This document shows positions 13,901 through 22,609 of a stretch of DNA of 64,000 nucleotides, one piece after another. Location: contig JAKGHH010000002.1 in the NCBI GenBank assembly GCA_022828595.1, positions 70,900,383 to 70,964,382 on the forward strand. The letters are read 5' to 3'. The notes under the pieces are model-generated. The model did not search any database. It had not been told where the DNA came from and saw nothing but the letters and a program-made list of their open reading frames with translations. This stretch comes from Nelumbo lutea (taxonomy: Eukaryota; Streptophyta; Magnoliopsida; Proteales; Nelumbonaceae). Position numbers and translations under genes: made by a program. Positions within the stretch are counted from its first letter, which is position 1. Each line of letters starts with the position of its first letter.

Positions 13901-16900
13901 CCACCCAGCCAACAAAGGGGGCTGGGTAATCCACGTCGATTCAAAGCTACCCAGAGTAGGAGTTGGTTCCAATCTAGTTGGGCTATAGTGTCTTGGTTTA
14001 CCTCTGGCCCATCTTGGTTCACTTGCATATTTAAGGTTCAATTTTCTACTATGCGTCCGACTGGACCGGGTAAATGGGTTTAGTTTACCTGGATTGGACT
14101 CCTGGACCCGCTTCGAAAACCCCACATCTACACACTCCCCAACCTCTGAGAAAAGTCTTACTTCATTAGCTTTCTTCAGCGAGCACTCTTCCATAGGCAC
14201 CACTTTTAGATCTTTTAAACATTCTTTTATAAATTTTTGAGTTCTTCAACCAACACACCATCCCCATGAGAACCCATTTTCGACACAAATGCACTTCCTC
14301 CCTCAAGACCCTCCTTGACTTTTGAATCTTGACCCTTTGTTGATATTGGGATCGAACGGTTCCTATTAGAACCACAGGTCCAATCATCTTCTCCATCCAT
14401 CTCCAACGATCTCACTGGCACAAATCCTCCTCCTAGGTCATGTTGTAGAGAGCATTCGCTGACGTCCTCTAAGACAACTGTCTTAGAAACCATCGAGTCC
14501 GCCTTGTCCTTTTGAGTTCCCTCTTCTGTGAATCTCTCCATCTTCCACCTCCGAACTGACGGTAAGATTTCAGGCCAGATGGAAATTGAAAAGAGAGATT
14601 CCCCAGCTACGATCTCCACCTTCTCAGGAATCGAGCCCCCCTTCTTCACCTTCATTCGAATCCACTCGCATGTAGCTAGCTCAGAGGGAGTACCATCAGT
14701 TTCGAGAAAACCACCGCATGCATCCCTGATTGCTCTAATGACACTCGGGCACCATAGAAGTAGAGGCAGGCCGAACACCCTGATCTGGATATCGTCCAAC
14801 CAATCAAAGTCCCCTTTCGACTCTGGATAAAAACAACCCGTGCTAGGCCCCCACCAATCAAGAATAAGAGGATTCCTCCCCATTAACCATGGACTTTTGT
14901 CAAGAATCCATTTCGCCTCTACTCTGGAAGGTAGAATGAATAAGAAGAGTTCATCTGCCAACTTCTTCACCTTCACTCCCCCCACATCCTTCCAGGTTTT
15001 ATTTGCCCAATTCTCCACCTCCTGTAACCCAACCTTCCACCCAAAATCTTCCAACTAAGCAATCCCTTAAAAAGTTCCTTCTAGCCTCCACCCCGCTCAT
15101 CTCTGTAAAAATCATAGGCTTACCTTCAACATTTTTCAAATCAGAACTTCCCCAATCCGACCAAACTCCTGCTTCCATCGCTTTTCTATAGGAGAAGTTT
15201 GGTCTTGACCATGCCCCCATGCCTTCTCTCTGTACCAGTTCTGAGCTTCCCATCTCTTTCCTCCCCTTTGGATGCCCCAAGAAAAACTTTTATGAAACAT
15301 TTTGCAGAGAAGAAAAACTCTACAGCCACATCTTGCAACAAGATGCTGAAGCTTCAAGTTTGAGAGCAGCCACTTCATGCAAACAAAACAGTTTGTATTT
15401 CCTCCATCTGCATTTGAATCGCCAGAATTGAGTTGCCCTGTCTATTCTCACTGTTACTTTCTTACTATAAACTTCAGTAGTTCAGTATCAGATTCCCTTA
15501 AAGTTTAAAGTTAAACAAAGGTTGAACTTGGGATCGAGAACTCAAATATCGAGTCTATTGACAATTTGGCAATTAAAATTAAGTTTTATGCATGCTATCA
15601 TGTTTAAAATATTTTTTATAAAATCATGTTTAAAATATCTTTCATGAATATTATGTTTTACTATAACTATGAAAAAATACATGCTCATGGCTTGTCCTCA
15701 CAAATCCAAGGAGTGGAATGCCATGGATCATGCCTCCTCATTTAGAGCATTTTTCTGAAGTAGTAGTGGGGATAGTTTAAACGAAATAGGTCCATGGGTA
15801 TATGCAATAAGGGAGGCAGAAAGAATACTAGATGAGGTCAGGGAAACTTTCATGTGAACATATGGATCAGCAAATGCCTTGCCTGGTAGGATAACAAGAT
15901 GACTGAATGTAATATTGTAAACCATACCATGGGTAACTAGAGGGGTACTTGAAAATTCATCTTCTACATTATTACCATTGTTTAAGACATCTTAGCAAAT
16001 TTCAATTTTACTATAAATAATAATGAGATAATATAAAAACCCGACAATATTTCTCCTTAAGAGGATGGAGGGGTCAACAAAAAAAAGCAACTCTTGGCAT
16101 AGAATTTTAATGATAAAAAATAGGCATATGGTTACAAATTGTTTGTATCAAGAAATGGTGAAAGAAGAAAAAGCATTGGAACTAATAGGAGCAAAGATCT
16201 TAAATCTTAGATGGCCCCTCATCAGAACATCAAACTCAACTTTGATAGTCGCAGCCTTGGGGAAAAATCCAGGAAGATCCAGACTAGGAGGGGTTATTTA
16301 GAACCTCAATGGATATATTTTTGTTACTTGAATATACTGCTGCTGATTTTCTTTTTACACTAAATGAAAAGAAAAGAAAAAAAAAATCATCTCACCAAGG
16401 AATAGAAGGACACGTCATAATCCATCAAAAATAATTGCAAATCCAACATCCCACAACTAACCAAAAAGAAAATTAAACAAAAAAAATCCGGTAGCCTTGT
16501 GCCAAATTCCAATACTCGCACCCATAAGACCATAACAATGTGTACTAGGATGAATATTTGGTAAATTAACCTCTGACACCTCTGACAGCTATATAGACTT
16601 TCCTCTACATCTCCCATCCTTCCAAGATCTATACCAGAGTCCCCAAACCATTAGCCACAACTTAACATAATAGTGGCTTTAGTTTCCATCTCCCCATGGA
16701 TCAAAAGGACAAATCATATAGCATAGCAGCAAACAACAAGGCAGCACATTTGCTCTATGTTTGTCATGAACTGAGACAATTTGGCATTTTGGAGCCCTCA
16801 GTGGATCTAAAATTCCTCGAATAATCTTATCCATTAGATCACATTATCTCTAATTCAAAGGCAAATTCTCAAGTTCTACCTAAAAGCATATAGCGCATCT

Positions 16901-17447
16901 CCTCAACAACCCTAACAGCATTCTCGGATTATAAGTACTTTAAACCCACAAATGCCCCAATTGTAATAACAGAAAAAGTTAAACCGCAGCAATAAAGAAA
17001 GATAACAAAATCTGCAAAGGTCTAAGCAAAGAACTGATCTGACTATACCTAACAAACAGCTCCAGGATAAACAGAATGCAGAATTAAAACCCGTAAACAT
17101 TAGTTTTGTTTTCCTGATAAGGAAAGAAGTCCCAAAAATCGTACCGGGAAGAAGTTGGAGGTGGTATTGATTGTTAGAAGAGAGATCTCATCGACCTTGG
17201 GCCTGAAGAGCGCGAGTGAAGAGCCTGAAGACGAGAGGCTAAGGCGCCGGTCGCAGGGAGAGAGCTGCTGCGAATTGTTGTAGAGAAACGAATTCCTAGG
17301 AGCGAATGCGATCCCAAAGGTGAAACCATCCGATCTCTGTATCTTCGTATCCGAGCACGGCTGGAAAGCCCTGTTTGTATCACTCGCAGCGACCTGCATC
17401 ACCGCCACCACCACCACCACTTTCATCATCATCATCATCATCGCCAT
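4598..17447 (-). CDS. Secreted cysteine-rich plant protein of unknown function, 3 exons (whole coding span)
   Basis: Exons are 17447-17145, 5155-5051 and 4909-4598, giving 239 codons plus stop. All junctions are in phase 0 with GT donors (GTACGA, GTAAGG) and AG acceptors (GATCCAG, AATGCAG). Residues 1-22 form a signal peptide: a Met run, a KVVVVVAV core and a small-residue VAAS end. The mature part starts near DTNRAFQPC. Eight cysteines follow (two from exon 1, six from exon 3), which would allow four disulfides. NxS/T sites in exons 1 and 2 fit secretion. I see no other membrane segment. From memory, exon segments such as [33 protein letters not shown] and RDGCASCSG resemble a conserved single-copy plant family without assigned function. 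The first exon was joined to the others because the phase and the expected order of these conserved blocks agree. The start is the Met before the hydrophobic run; an upstream in-frame Met at 17546 would put 33 polar residues before the signal peptide. The 12-kb intron is the odd feature. Confidence 0.82.
5051..5155 (-). CDS. Exon 2 of the secreted cysteine-rich protein
   Basis: A 105-nt exon of 35 codons begins [17 protein letters not shown] and ends at SFTL. It is bounded by GATCCAG upstream and GTAAGG downstream. It carries a potential N-glycosylation site (NST). No cysteine is present. Confidence 0.85.
5460..6590. other. Intron 1 sequence without recognised element
   Basis: AT-rich intronic DNA. 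The ORF at 6314-6586 may be further upstream LINE 3 sequence (zf-RVT region), but I cannot align it convincingly. Confidence 0.35.
6600..8205 (+). pseudogene. Older LINE remnant (LINE 3, RNase H type), plus strand
   Basis: Plus-strand degenerate relative of LINE 2. Pieces 6593-6856 match the region before RNase H ([17 protein letters not shown] against [16 protein letters not shown] of LINE 2). The RNase H start (FIKLNS) is at 6931-6948 and then interrupted by the MITE 6949-7688. The domain resumes at 7697, with [19 protein letters not shown] at 7756-7812, and ends near 8205 (LLADLAITG), where LINE 2 is inserted. Stops and indels are frequent. Confidence 0.68.
6949..7688. mobile_element. hAT-like MITE, 740 bp, inside LINE 3
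   Basis: The termini are inverted repeats, CATAGTTTCCAAGGCGCC on the left and the complement of CATAGTTGTCAAGGCAAC on the right. They are flanked by an 8-bp duplication, TTAAACTC (6941-6948) and TTGAACTC (7689-7696), the size made by hAT transposases. Removing the element and one duplication rejoins the LINE RNase H reading (KLNS-D). Internally a roughly 100-bp unit is tandemly duplicated (about 7324-7423 and 7425-7523), and a 33-bp unit ending CTGCTTGG occurs twice (7572-7637). It has no coding capacity. Confidence 0.75.
8210..9230 (-). mobile_element. 5'-truncated LINE (LINE 2) with RNase H C-terminus
   Basis: Minus strand. Its A-tail appears as T10 at 8210-8219, followed by the end of an ORF. 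The longest open part (8971-8309) begins beside an [12 protein letters not shown] motif and then has an RNase H-like domain (RVT_3 type): [28 protein letters not shown] and VEGDSKLVI, keeping the Asp, Glu and Asp of the family. Upstream, frameshifted pieces to about 9230 show a zf-RVT motif (CCLCLRN). It differs from LINE 1, which lacks RNase H, so it belongs to a separate lineage. Its tail end sits inside LINE 3. Confidence 0.75.
8309..8971 (-). pseudogene. RNase H-like domain of LINE 2 ORF2 (C-terminal fragment)
   Basis: A 220-codon open stretch. It contains the end of the zf-RVT region (ERNNRIFQ), a linker, and an RNase H fold from about residue 88 to the end. Visible motifs are NFDGSS with the first acidic residue, [21 protein letters not shown] with the Glu, [11 protein letters not shown] with the second Asp, and the closing ENALADYL. 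The domain would degrade the RNA strand of the RNA-DNA hybrid. It is only a fragment of ORF2, with no promoter or start of its own. Confidence 0.72.
9608..13226 (-). pseudogene. LINE 1 ORF2 (endonuclease, reverse transcriptase, zf-RVT), broken
   Basis: The start is ATG at 13226-13224. The first residues are [10 protein letters not shown], followed by an in-frame TGA where plant elements have Arg (CGA to TGA type decay). The apurinic-endonuclease-like domain shows IQETKLE and IGGDFNV (13190-12636). A frameshift near 12735 precedes the linker and RT start (12651-11800), with the [10 protein letters not shown] block. The RT palm continues to 10900 with several stops but keeps KLDIEKAY (about 11480-11505) and the catalytic FADD (11184-11173). 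Thumb and zf-RVT blocks occupy 10928-9866, with CVLCG and STEHLCIHC, and the C-terminus ERNNRVF precedes the stop at 9610-9608. Catalytic residues survive but the frame does not. Confidence 0.83.
13223..15280 (-). pseudogene. LINE 1 ORF1 (DUF4283-type Gag-like), frameshifted
   Basis: Three reading frames are needed. An N-terminal part (15280 to about 15055) begins [15 protein letters not shown]4283-type domain (15054-14227) includes [17 protein letters not shown], the conserved [13 protein letters not shown] and the CGGFLETD turn. A low-complexity, charged C-terminal part runs 14203-13223. In plant L1 elements this ORF1 product binds the RNA and chaperones target-primed reverse transcription. 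Frameshifts fall near 15055 and 14230. I see no CCHC zinc knuckle after the DUF4283 domain. Its stop TGA overlaps the ORF2 start in an ATGA at 13226-13223. Confidence 0.8.
15432..16064. other. Intron 1 sequence without recognised gene
   Basis: I see nothing supportable. The minus-strand frame 15728-15925 has no recognisable motif. Confidence 0.35.
16065..16335 (+). pseudogene. LINE RNase H remnant, plus strand
   Basis: The conceptual product contains [15 protein letters not shown] followed by a stop and NLNGYIF. This is the NPGxSGxGGVIRNxxG core of plant LINE RNase H domains. The upstream [14 protein letters not shown] aligns with the segment that normally carries NFDG, whose Asp is lost. 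An A-rich stretch (16362-16386) follows. It is very decayed. Confidence 0.45.
17145..17447 (-). CDS. Exon 1 of the secreted cysteine-rich protein
   Basis: This exon is 101 codons. It encodes the signal peptide, the first two cysteines (QPCSD and SPCDR), a GFTFGIAF strand-like block and the block [14 protein letters not shown]. It ends after NFFP at a complete Pro codon, followed directly by a GTACGA donor. The region around the start is rich in ATG/ATC triplets, so the exact initiator among the clustered Met codons (17447 and the following ones) is uncertain by a few residues. Confidence 0.82.
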
Positions 17448-17871
17448 CTTCACCTCGATCTTCTTCCGCTGCGCCGAGAAGGAATGTTTACAGACAAGAC
17501 TAAAATAGTCAAAAGATGTAGTGCGCAAGTCGCACATGAGGACCAAATATTATCCGCCGGATTCGAATATATCTGTGGCGCTCACCCATTCCACCACTAA
17601 AACCAACGATCCAGATTTAACCTTTATATGGGGCAAGTAATCTTTACCCTATGATTCCTTTTGTTTAGTTATGAGACAGGTAGGAGCTAGCTAAGCCTCG
17701 GAAGCAAAAACAACGAAGAATAGAAGGAAAATGGGATCCCAAGGAAAATCTGGATGACTGTTGGATGGTTCTGACGCTTCTACCATTCATTTAACACTCA
17801 GAAACGGAGTCTCTCGTCTCTCTTTTATCCTACGAATGGGATTGCGAGGTGAAAAAACCTAAGAAAGAGAT
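17448..17871. promoter_or_regulatory. Divergent intergenic promoter region, 424 bp
   Basis: This region separates the minus-strand start (17447) from the plus-strand start (17872). On the minus strand a CATATAAAGG TATA-like box lies at 17630-17621. On the plus strand a pyrimidine-rich patch at 17809-17829 (CTCTCGTCTCTC) lies 43-63 bases upstream of the ATG and could be a core-promoter Y patch or 5'UTR. No transposon is visible here, unlike the flanking DNA. Whether both genes share regulation is inference from the layout. Confidence 0.45.
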
Positions 17872-18027
17872 ATGGAAGGTTTCGGTTGTAGAGCTTCCTT
17901 CGCATATCTGATAGTGGCCCTCCTCGCCGGAGATGTTCACGGTGCCGGCGCTTCGGCTCCCAACTCAACTTCAGCAGCCGCTGTCGTCTCTCTTTTTATC
18001 TTTTTATATTTTTTCAAGGCGCCATAG
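17872..18027 (+). CDS. Small secreted arabinogalactan-peptide-like precursor (51 aa)
   Basis: The 51-codon ORF starts MEGFGCRASF and stops with TAG at 18025-18027. It has three parts: an N-terminal signal peptide (core AYLIVALLA, cleavage plausible near VHG-A), a tiny mature stretch rich in Ala, Ser, Gly and Pro (AGASAPNSTSA), and a hydrophobic C-terminus (VVSLFIFLYFF) of the kind removed when a GPI anchor is added. Plant AG-peptides have this architecture, with mature cores of only 10-15 residues. Only one Ala-Pro pair is present, fewer than usual. The ORF is GC-rich against AT-rich flanks and lies divergent to the secreted-protein gene. It could be only the first exon of something longer. 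The Tourist element beginning at 18118 is 90 bp downstream. Confidence 0.5.
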   Translation: MEGFGCRASFAYLIVALLAGDVHGAGASAPNSTSAAAVVSLFIFLYFFKAP

Positions 18028-18117
18028 GAACCGAAGAAGGCTGTAGTTTGTGTTTGGTTCAAAAAGCAAGAGGATTGGGTGTAATTGATGGTCAACCTAG
18101 GTCCAATCCAAAACTTA

Positions 18118-18895
18118 GGCCCTGTTTGGTTTGCGAGAATAGAGGTCTGGAATTGGAACCAAATGGGCTATTCCGATTTTAATTATTTGATTGGATGGAA
18201 TCAAAATTTCATTTCCATTTTTATTGGAATGCCATTCCCTCATTTGAGGGAATCGTCATTCTCTGTAGGGGTGTTAATGGTATTCGAAAATTCAATTTTA
18301 AATTCGAGATTTGACATAATCAAATCGAATTTGGATAATGCAAATATTTAATCGAATTCAATTTCGAATATGACCTGATTCGATTCGATAAATATCCGAA
18401 TTCGATTGATTATTTAATTCTTATATATAATATATAAAATTTTTAAATATTTTATATAATTTATATATATAATAATTAAATTATGTAAATAATTTATATA
18501 CTTTATATACTTTATATACTTTATATACTTTATATAAATAAAATATTTATTTTATATATTTATTAATTACCTAAAATAATTAACTAGTCGAATTCAAACT
18601 GAATCAAATATTCGAATATTAATTTTCAATATCTATCGAATATCGAATCGAATTCGGATATCAAATTTTTTAATCCAATTCGAATTCAGATATTGCCTAA
18701 TCTGATTCAAATTTGATACGTTTACACCCCTAATTCTCATTCTCTGCCCCTCTCATGGGAATGAAATCTCATTCCTATTGATTCTAATTCTCATTACCAT
18801 TCTTGTCTAAACCAAATAGACTATGGATATAAACCATTTCAATTATGATTTCGAAAGATTTCGATTTTAATTTCAACTATGAACCAAACAAACCC
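18118..18895. mobile_element. Tourist-like MITE interrupted by a hAT-like MITE
   Basis: The outer element has ends GGCCCTGTTTGGTT and AACCAAACAAACCC and is flanked by the 3-bp duplication TTA (18115-18117 and 18896-18898), as PIF/Harbinger-type Tourist elements are. The body is GAAT/ATTCC-rich. Without the insertion 18266-18732 it is about 311 bp. It lies 90 bp downstream of the AG-peptide-like ORF. Confidence 0.72.
18266..18732. mobile_element. hAT-like MITE family A, copy 1 (467 bp)
   Basis: The ends are TAGGGGTGTTAA and TTTACACCCCTA, inverted. It is flanked by imperfect 8-bp repeats ATTCTCTG (18258-18265) and ATTCTCAT (18733-18740). The interior is rich in ATTCGAATT motifs and contains a tandem run of TTTATATACT (about 18494-18534). 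It is nested in the Tourist element. Other copies are 40885-41339 and 47030-47312. Confidence 0.7.
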
Positions 18896-20572
18896 TTAAA
18901 CCTCATTCTCGGGGCTTCTTCCAATAACACAGGTTGGTTTGGTCAATTTTAAGGTAGAACATGATATAAGGTAGTTTTTAGGTTTTGGTAATAACATATC
19001 TTGTCAAGATTTGTTTCGGCATTGTTTTTGACCTTAAGAGTTTTAAGGTCAAGTAGTTGGGATTCGTGTGGGGTTGTATTAAGAAAAATTGAGAAAGAAG
19101 CTTTATGACCTTCTAAATCTTATTTAAGTCTAATTCAAACTTTTTTTTGAGTTATATATGTCTAATTTATTCAATCTCAACTCATGTTCCACTTTAGTGA
19201 GGGTGACCAATTTAAAATTTTAAAATTTTAAAATTGAGTGACCAATTTCTATTGCTCTAGATAAATCAATATTACTTTTTTGTATCTTAATGCTAATTTT
19301 TATTAAATTTTAAAATTTTATGGTTTATAATTATTTTGTATTATTTTTAGGTAACAAAATATTTTTTCTTTATATTTATTTCTAAATAAGTTAGTTAAGG
19401 GTAAATTTGGTATTTAAGGAAAATTCATGCATTATATCAACATTTTCTATTTCGAATGCTATGAGGGAAAATATTTGGATCCTTTTCCAAAACAATATGG
19501 GTGGTTTTTGTTAAGGTCAAAACATATATAGGGGAGGTTCATAAGATTGTTAGAAAACCCAAAGAAGATCTTATAATTTTCCCTATTTTAAATATAATTT
19601 AAGTTGATTTTAAATTAATCGAATTTTCCCTATTTTAAATAAATTTGTATTAATTTGTCTTTTTATTAATTCTTATTAAATTTCATGAATTAATATTAAA
19701 ATTATATTTTTCAATGGAATATAAGTTCATTAGTAAAAAATATATAAGACTAATAATTATTAGATAAATTTGTATTAGTTTTATATTAATTATAAATGGA
19801 TATTAGTTTTTAATTTATCTTATTACATTTTATTAATTTATTTTCTTTTAATGATATTATATTAATAAAGCTTTTTATCAATAACAATAATTAATAATTG
19901 TTTTTATCTTATGTAAGTAATTTATAAATTATTTTTACTATGATTAATTATTTTTTATTATTTTAAATAGAATATAAATGGATTATAATTTTTATAATGT
20001 TTAATTTTGTCAAAACCCATTTAAGCTGGGCAATTAACCCTTTTGATCTAGTCATTAGGTAGGTCATGGGTTATAATATCAATGTATTGAAAACTTCTAA
20101 AGGACTTAACTTTGTGCTCATTTGTCTAATTGGGGAGATCTTTTTTTATTTTAGTTAAATTTTCATGATCTTTATAACCCAATTGTGAAAAAAAAAAACT
20201 CATTTTGTTGTTTCAAAGTTTATTTATAAAATTAAAAATTAAAATAAAAAATGCAAATTGAACCCAAAATAATATATACACACACAAAACATATTTATAT
20301 TGATATCATATTATAGATATATAGATGGATGATGTGTCATGGTTTGATTTGTACAACTTGGATAGTTGAACCATTAACTTGTGACAGATGCAAAAACTAT
20401 TCAACCTTCAAGTTCATTTTAAAACACTGATTTTATGTTTTGTATGAATGAACTAATATTTTTTTGAAATATAAATTACTTGATTAAATATCTTCTAAAT
20501 TGAAACTTGAAATTAAATTATTTAGCTTAATAATATGTCATTGAATATCTCCATTTTAATATAAATATATCT
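18896..20572. other. AT-rich intergenic DNA, no gene seen
   Basis: Long AT-rich stretch without a coding signal. Blocks such as ATTTTAAAATTTTAAAATT near 19213 are low complexity. Confidence 0.45.
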
Positions 20573-20610
<38 letters not shown>

Positions 20611-20616
20611 TATATA
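20573..20616. repeat. Compound TA/CA microsatellite
   Basis: A TA run is followed by a CA run of about 9 units and then TATATA. Confidence 0.85.
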
Positions 20617-20829
20617 GGGACAACTCTCCTTAATTTACTTATAAAGAGAAAACTTTAAAGTTAAATTCATAATGATAGAAGGCTACATTTTCTTGATACT
20701 AATCTAATGGTTTGGGGACTGCCACTTTTTTCTCTTTTTTTTTTCATTGGTCCACTTTTTTAATCGAAATTGTTACCTAGGGGATAAATTTGCCCCTTTT
20801 CATTTAATGCCTATAAAGAAAAACTTTAA

Positions 20830-21687
20830 GCGTATATTTGGCATTGATGTTGTTGCTCTATAAAACGGTGACACATCTAGAGGTATAAAGTGAGCCATGC
20901 TAGGCTGGCCCATGGGCCAAGCCATGGGCCAAGTCGGGCCAAACTATTTAATTATTTAAAAAATTGACAAAAAACTTAAAAATTTAATTTTATATGAATT
21001 TTGATGTACACAATTGCTTATATATAATAATTAAATAAATTAGTATAATAAAATTAAAAAAATATATTTATTTTATTAATATATTATATAATATTATATA
21101 AATATATAATATATATGGGCTAGGCTACGGTTTGGGCCGTGTTGGCACACGAGCTGCTAGCCACACAACCCGCTCGATCGTGTCGTGCCGACCGGCCCGT
21201 GGACCTAAAACCCAAGGCCCAACATGGCCCACACGATCATATTGGGCTTAGTATGGCCCGTGGGAGGCACGACCCGATTTACACATCTAAACACATCAGT
21301 GCCACATTACACAAAAAAAACGGTGCTCTAAGAAACGTTTGTTTGTTTGGAACCGTTTTACCATAAAAAATAGTGCTCCAAGCAACGCCTTAGAAATTAA
21401 GAAGGTATGGTTTGGAGCAATGCCAAATTTGACATTTTCTCAAATCGCAAATCATTGCTACCAATGAGGACGTGATGTGGACTTCCTATAATGGGTATCA
21501 ATGCTGAAAATAGGCATGGAGCACCGGTACCAAACAGAAAGTGTTGTTGTTTATCTAGGAAACGTCCTACCTATTAGCAACGTTTCCAAACAGAAAGAAG
21601 ACATTGTTTTCTAAAAAAACAGTGCTTTTAGCCCATATATTAGTAGCATCGTGTGTTGTATCTATAGCATCAATGCCAAACATATAC
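20830..21687. mobile_element. Tourist-like element carrying a nested hAT-like MITE
   Basis: Inverted ends CGTATATTTGGCATTGATG and CATCAATGCCAAACATATAC lie between TAA trinucleotides (20827-20829 and 21688-21690). This fits a PIF/Harbinger MITE. The inserted element 20878-21289 accounts for almost half the length. Flanking sequences of about 190 bp on either side (about 20650-20829 and 21695-21890) resemble each other in direct orientation, so the element sits in an older tandem duplication. Confidence 0.55.
20878..21289. mobile_element. hAT-like MITE rich in GGCCCA motifs (412 bp)
   Basis: The ends are TAGAGGTATAAA and TTTACACATCTA, inverted. The flanking 8-mers GACACATC (20870-20877) and AACACATC (21290-21297) are a near-perfect duplication. 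The subterminal parts are GC-rich with GGGCC/GGCCC repeats around an AT-rich core, so a 75-codon frame (21139-21366) inside and beyond it is fortuitous. Confidence 0.72.
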
Positions 21688-22088
21688 TAAATTTAAATTC
21701 AAAAGGATAGAAGCCTAGGATTTTGTCATAATCTAATTATTTGGAGATTGTCACATTTTTTTTCTCTTTTTTCTCATTGATCTCATTTTTTGACTAAATT
21801 TATTATATATGGGACGATTCCCCTTAATTTAGTCTCTCTTGTTTCTTTTCATTTAATGCCTAGAAAGAAAAAAAAAACTTTTAAATTTAAATTCAAGATG
21901 GACTTAAGAATACAAGAAAACACTTATACAGTGTTTAAATGTAGTGGAAAAATCCACCATTTAAAAGTTAATTGATAAAAAAATCCATCGTGTAAAAGTC
22001 CATCAATTTAAAACTAATAGACCATTGAAAATTTTTAAGTGAAAATGAATGTAAACTACATTAATTTTATAGATATATCATTTACATT

Positions 22089-22602
22089 TAGGGTTGACAA
22101 TCTTGACCCCAACCCATTTGACCCACCCTACCCACTCAATCTATTGGCGGGTCAATATGGGTCAAGTAACCCATTAAGGTCAATGGAAAATGGTCAAGGT
22201 GTGTTGGGTCAAGGTGGATTGGGTCAAAGTCATATCTATTTATACTATTTTTTACATTTATGTATAATTTTTACATTTTTTTGTATATAGGTTAACCTAA
22301 CTTGTTTTTCTCACGTGATAGTCTTAAGAGAGATTATTCTCTCAAAAATTATTATTTTGGGTATATGGGTCATCTTGACTCATTTTTGTATTTATAAGTG
22401 ATGGTAGGTGGGTTAGTATGGGTGAAGGTGGTTAAGGGTTAATATGGATGGGTCAAGTGGGTCAATATAAGTGGGTTAGGGTGAACTATGATCCTTTAAC
22501 GAGGATTGATGATAGGTTATAGTGGGTTGGTGGATCAATATGGATAAGTTTGTATTCAACCCTTATCCAACCCAACCTAATCCACTCTATTTGTCACCTC
22601 TA
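22089..22602. mobile_element. Possible hAT-like MITE with GGGTCAA repeats
   Basis: The ends TAGGGTTGACAA and TTGTCACCTCTA are inverted complements with mismatches. The interior is full of GGGTCAA/TTGACCC words that form complementary halves. The flanking 8-mers (TTTACATT and TTTAATTA) match poorly, so the boundaries are tentative. Confidence 0.4.
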
Positions 22603-22609
22603 TTTAATT

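Larger units (their letters stand above)
9578..15431 (-). mobile_element. L1-type LINE (LINE 1), near full length, decayed
   Basis: Minus-strand non-LTR retrotransposon. It has ORF1 (DUF4283-type RNA-binding domain), ORF2 (endonuclease, reverse transcriptase, zf-RVT), a very short 3'UTR with an AATAAA next to the ORF2 stop, and an A-tail seen as T8 at 9578-9585. It lies in the same orientation as the host gene intron. Both ORFs carry several frameshifts and stops, so it is inactive. I could not find a target-site duplication, so the 5' end near 15431 is approximate. Unlike its neighbour LINE 2, it has no RNase H domain after zf-RVT. Confidence 0.85.
5156..17144 (-). other. Intron 1, about 12.0 kb, filled with transposable elements
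   Basis: The intron is defined by the GTACGA donor at 17144 and the GATCCAG acceptor at 5156, which join two blocks of one conserved protein in phase. It holds LINE 1 (9578-15431, same strand as the gene), LINE 2 (8210-9230, same strand), LINE 3 (6600-8205, opposite strand), the hAT-like MITE 6949-7688 and a plus-strand RNase H remnant (16065-16335). The splice signals are intact, so the gene may still be expressed. Confidence 0.75.

Noticed and set aside
15432..15700. Target-site duplication of LINE 1
   Set aside because: The sequence next to the A-tail (ATAAAGTAATAGACAA, 9561-9576) has no convincing match near the 5' end.
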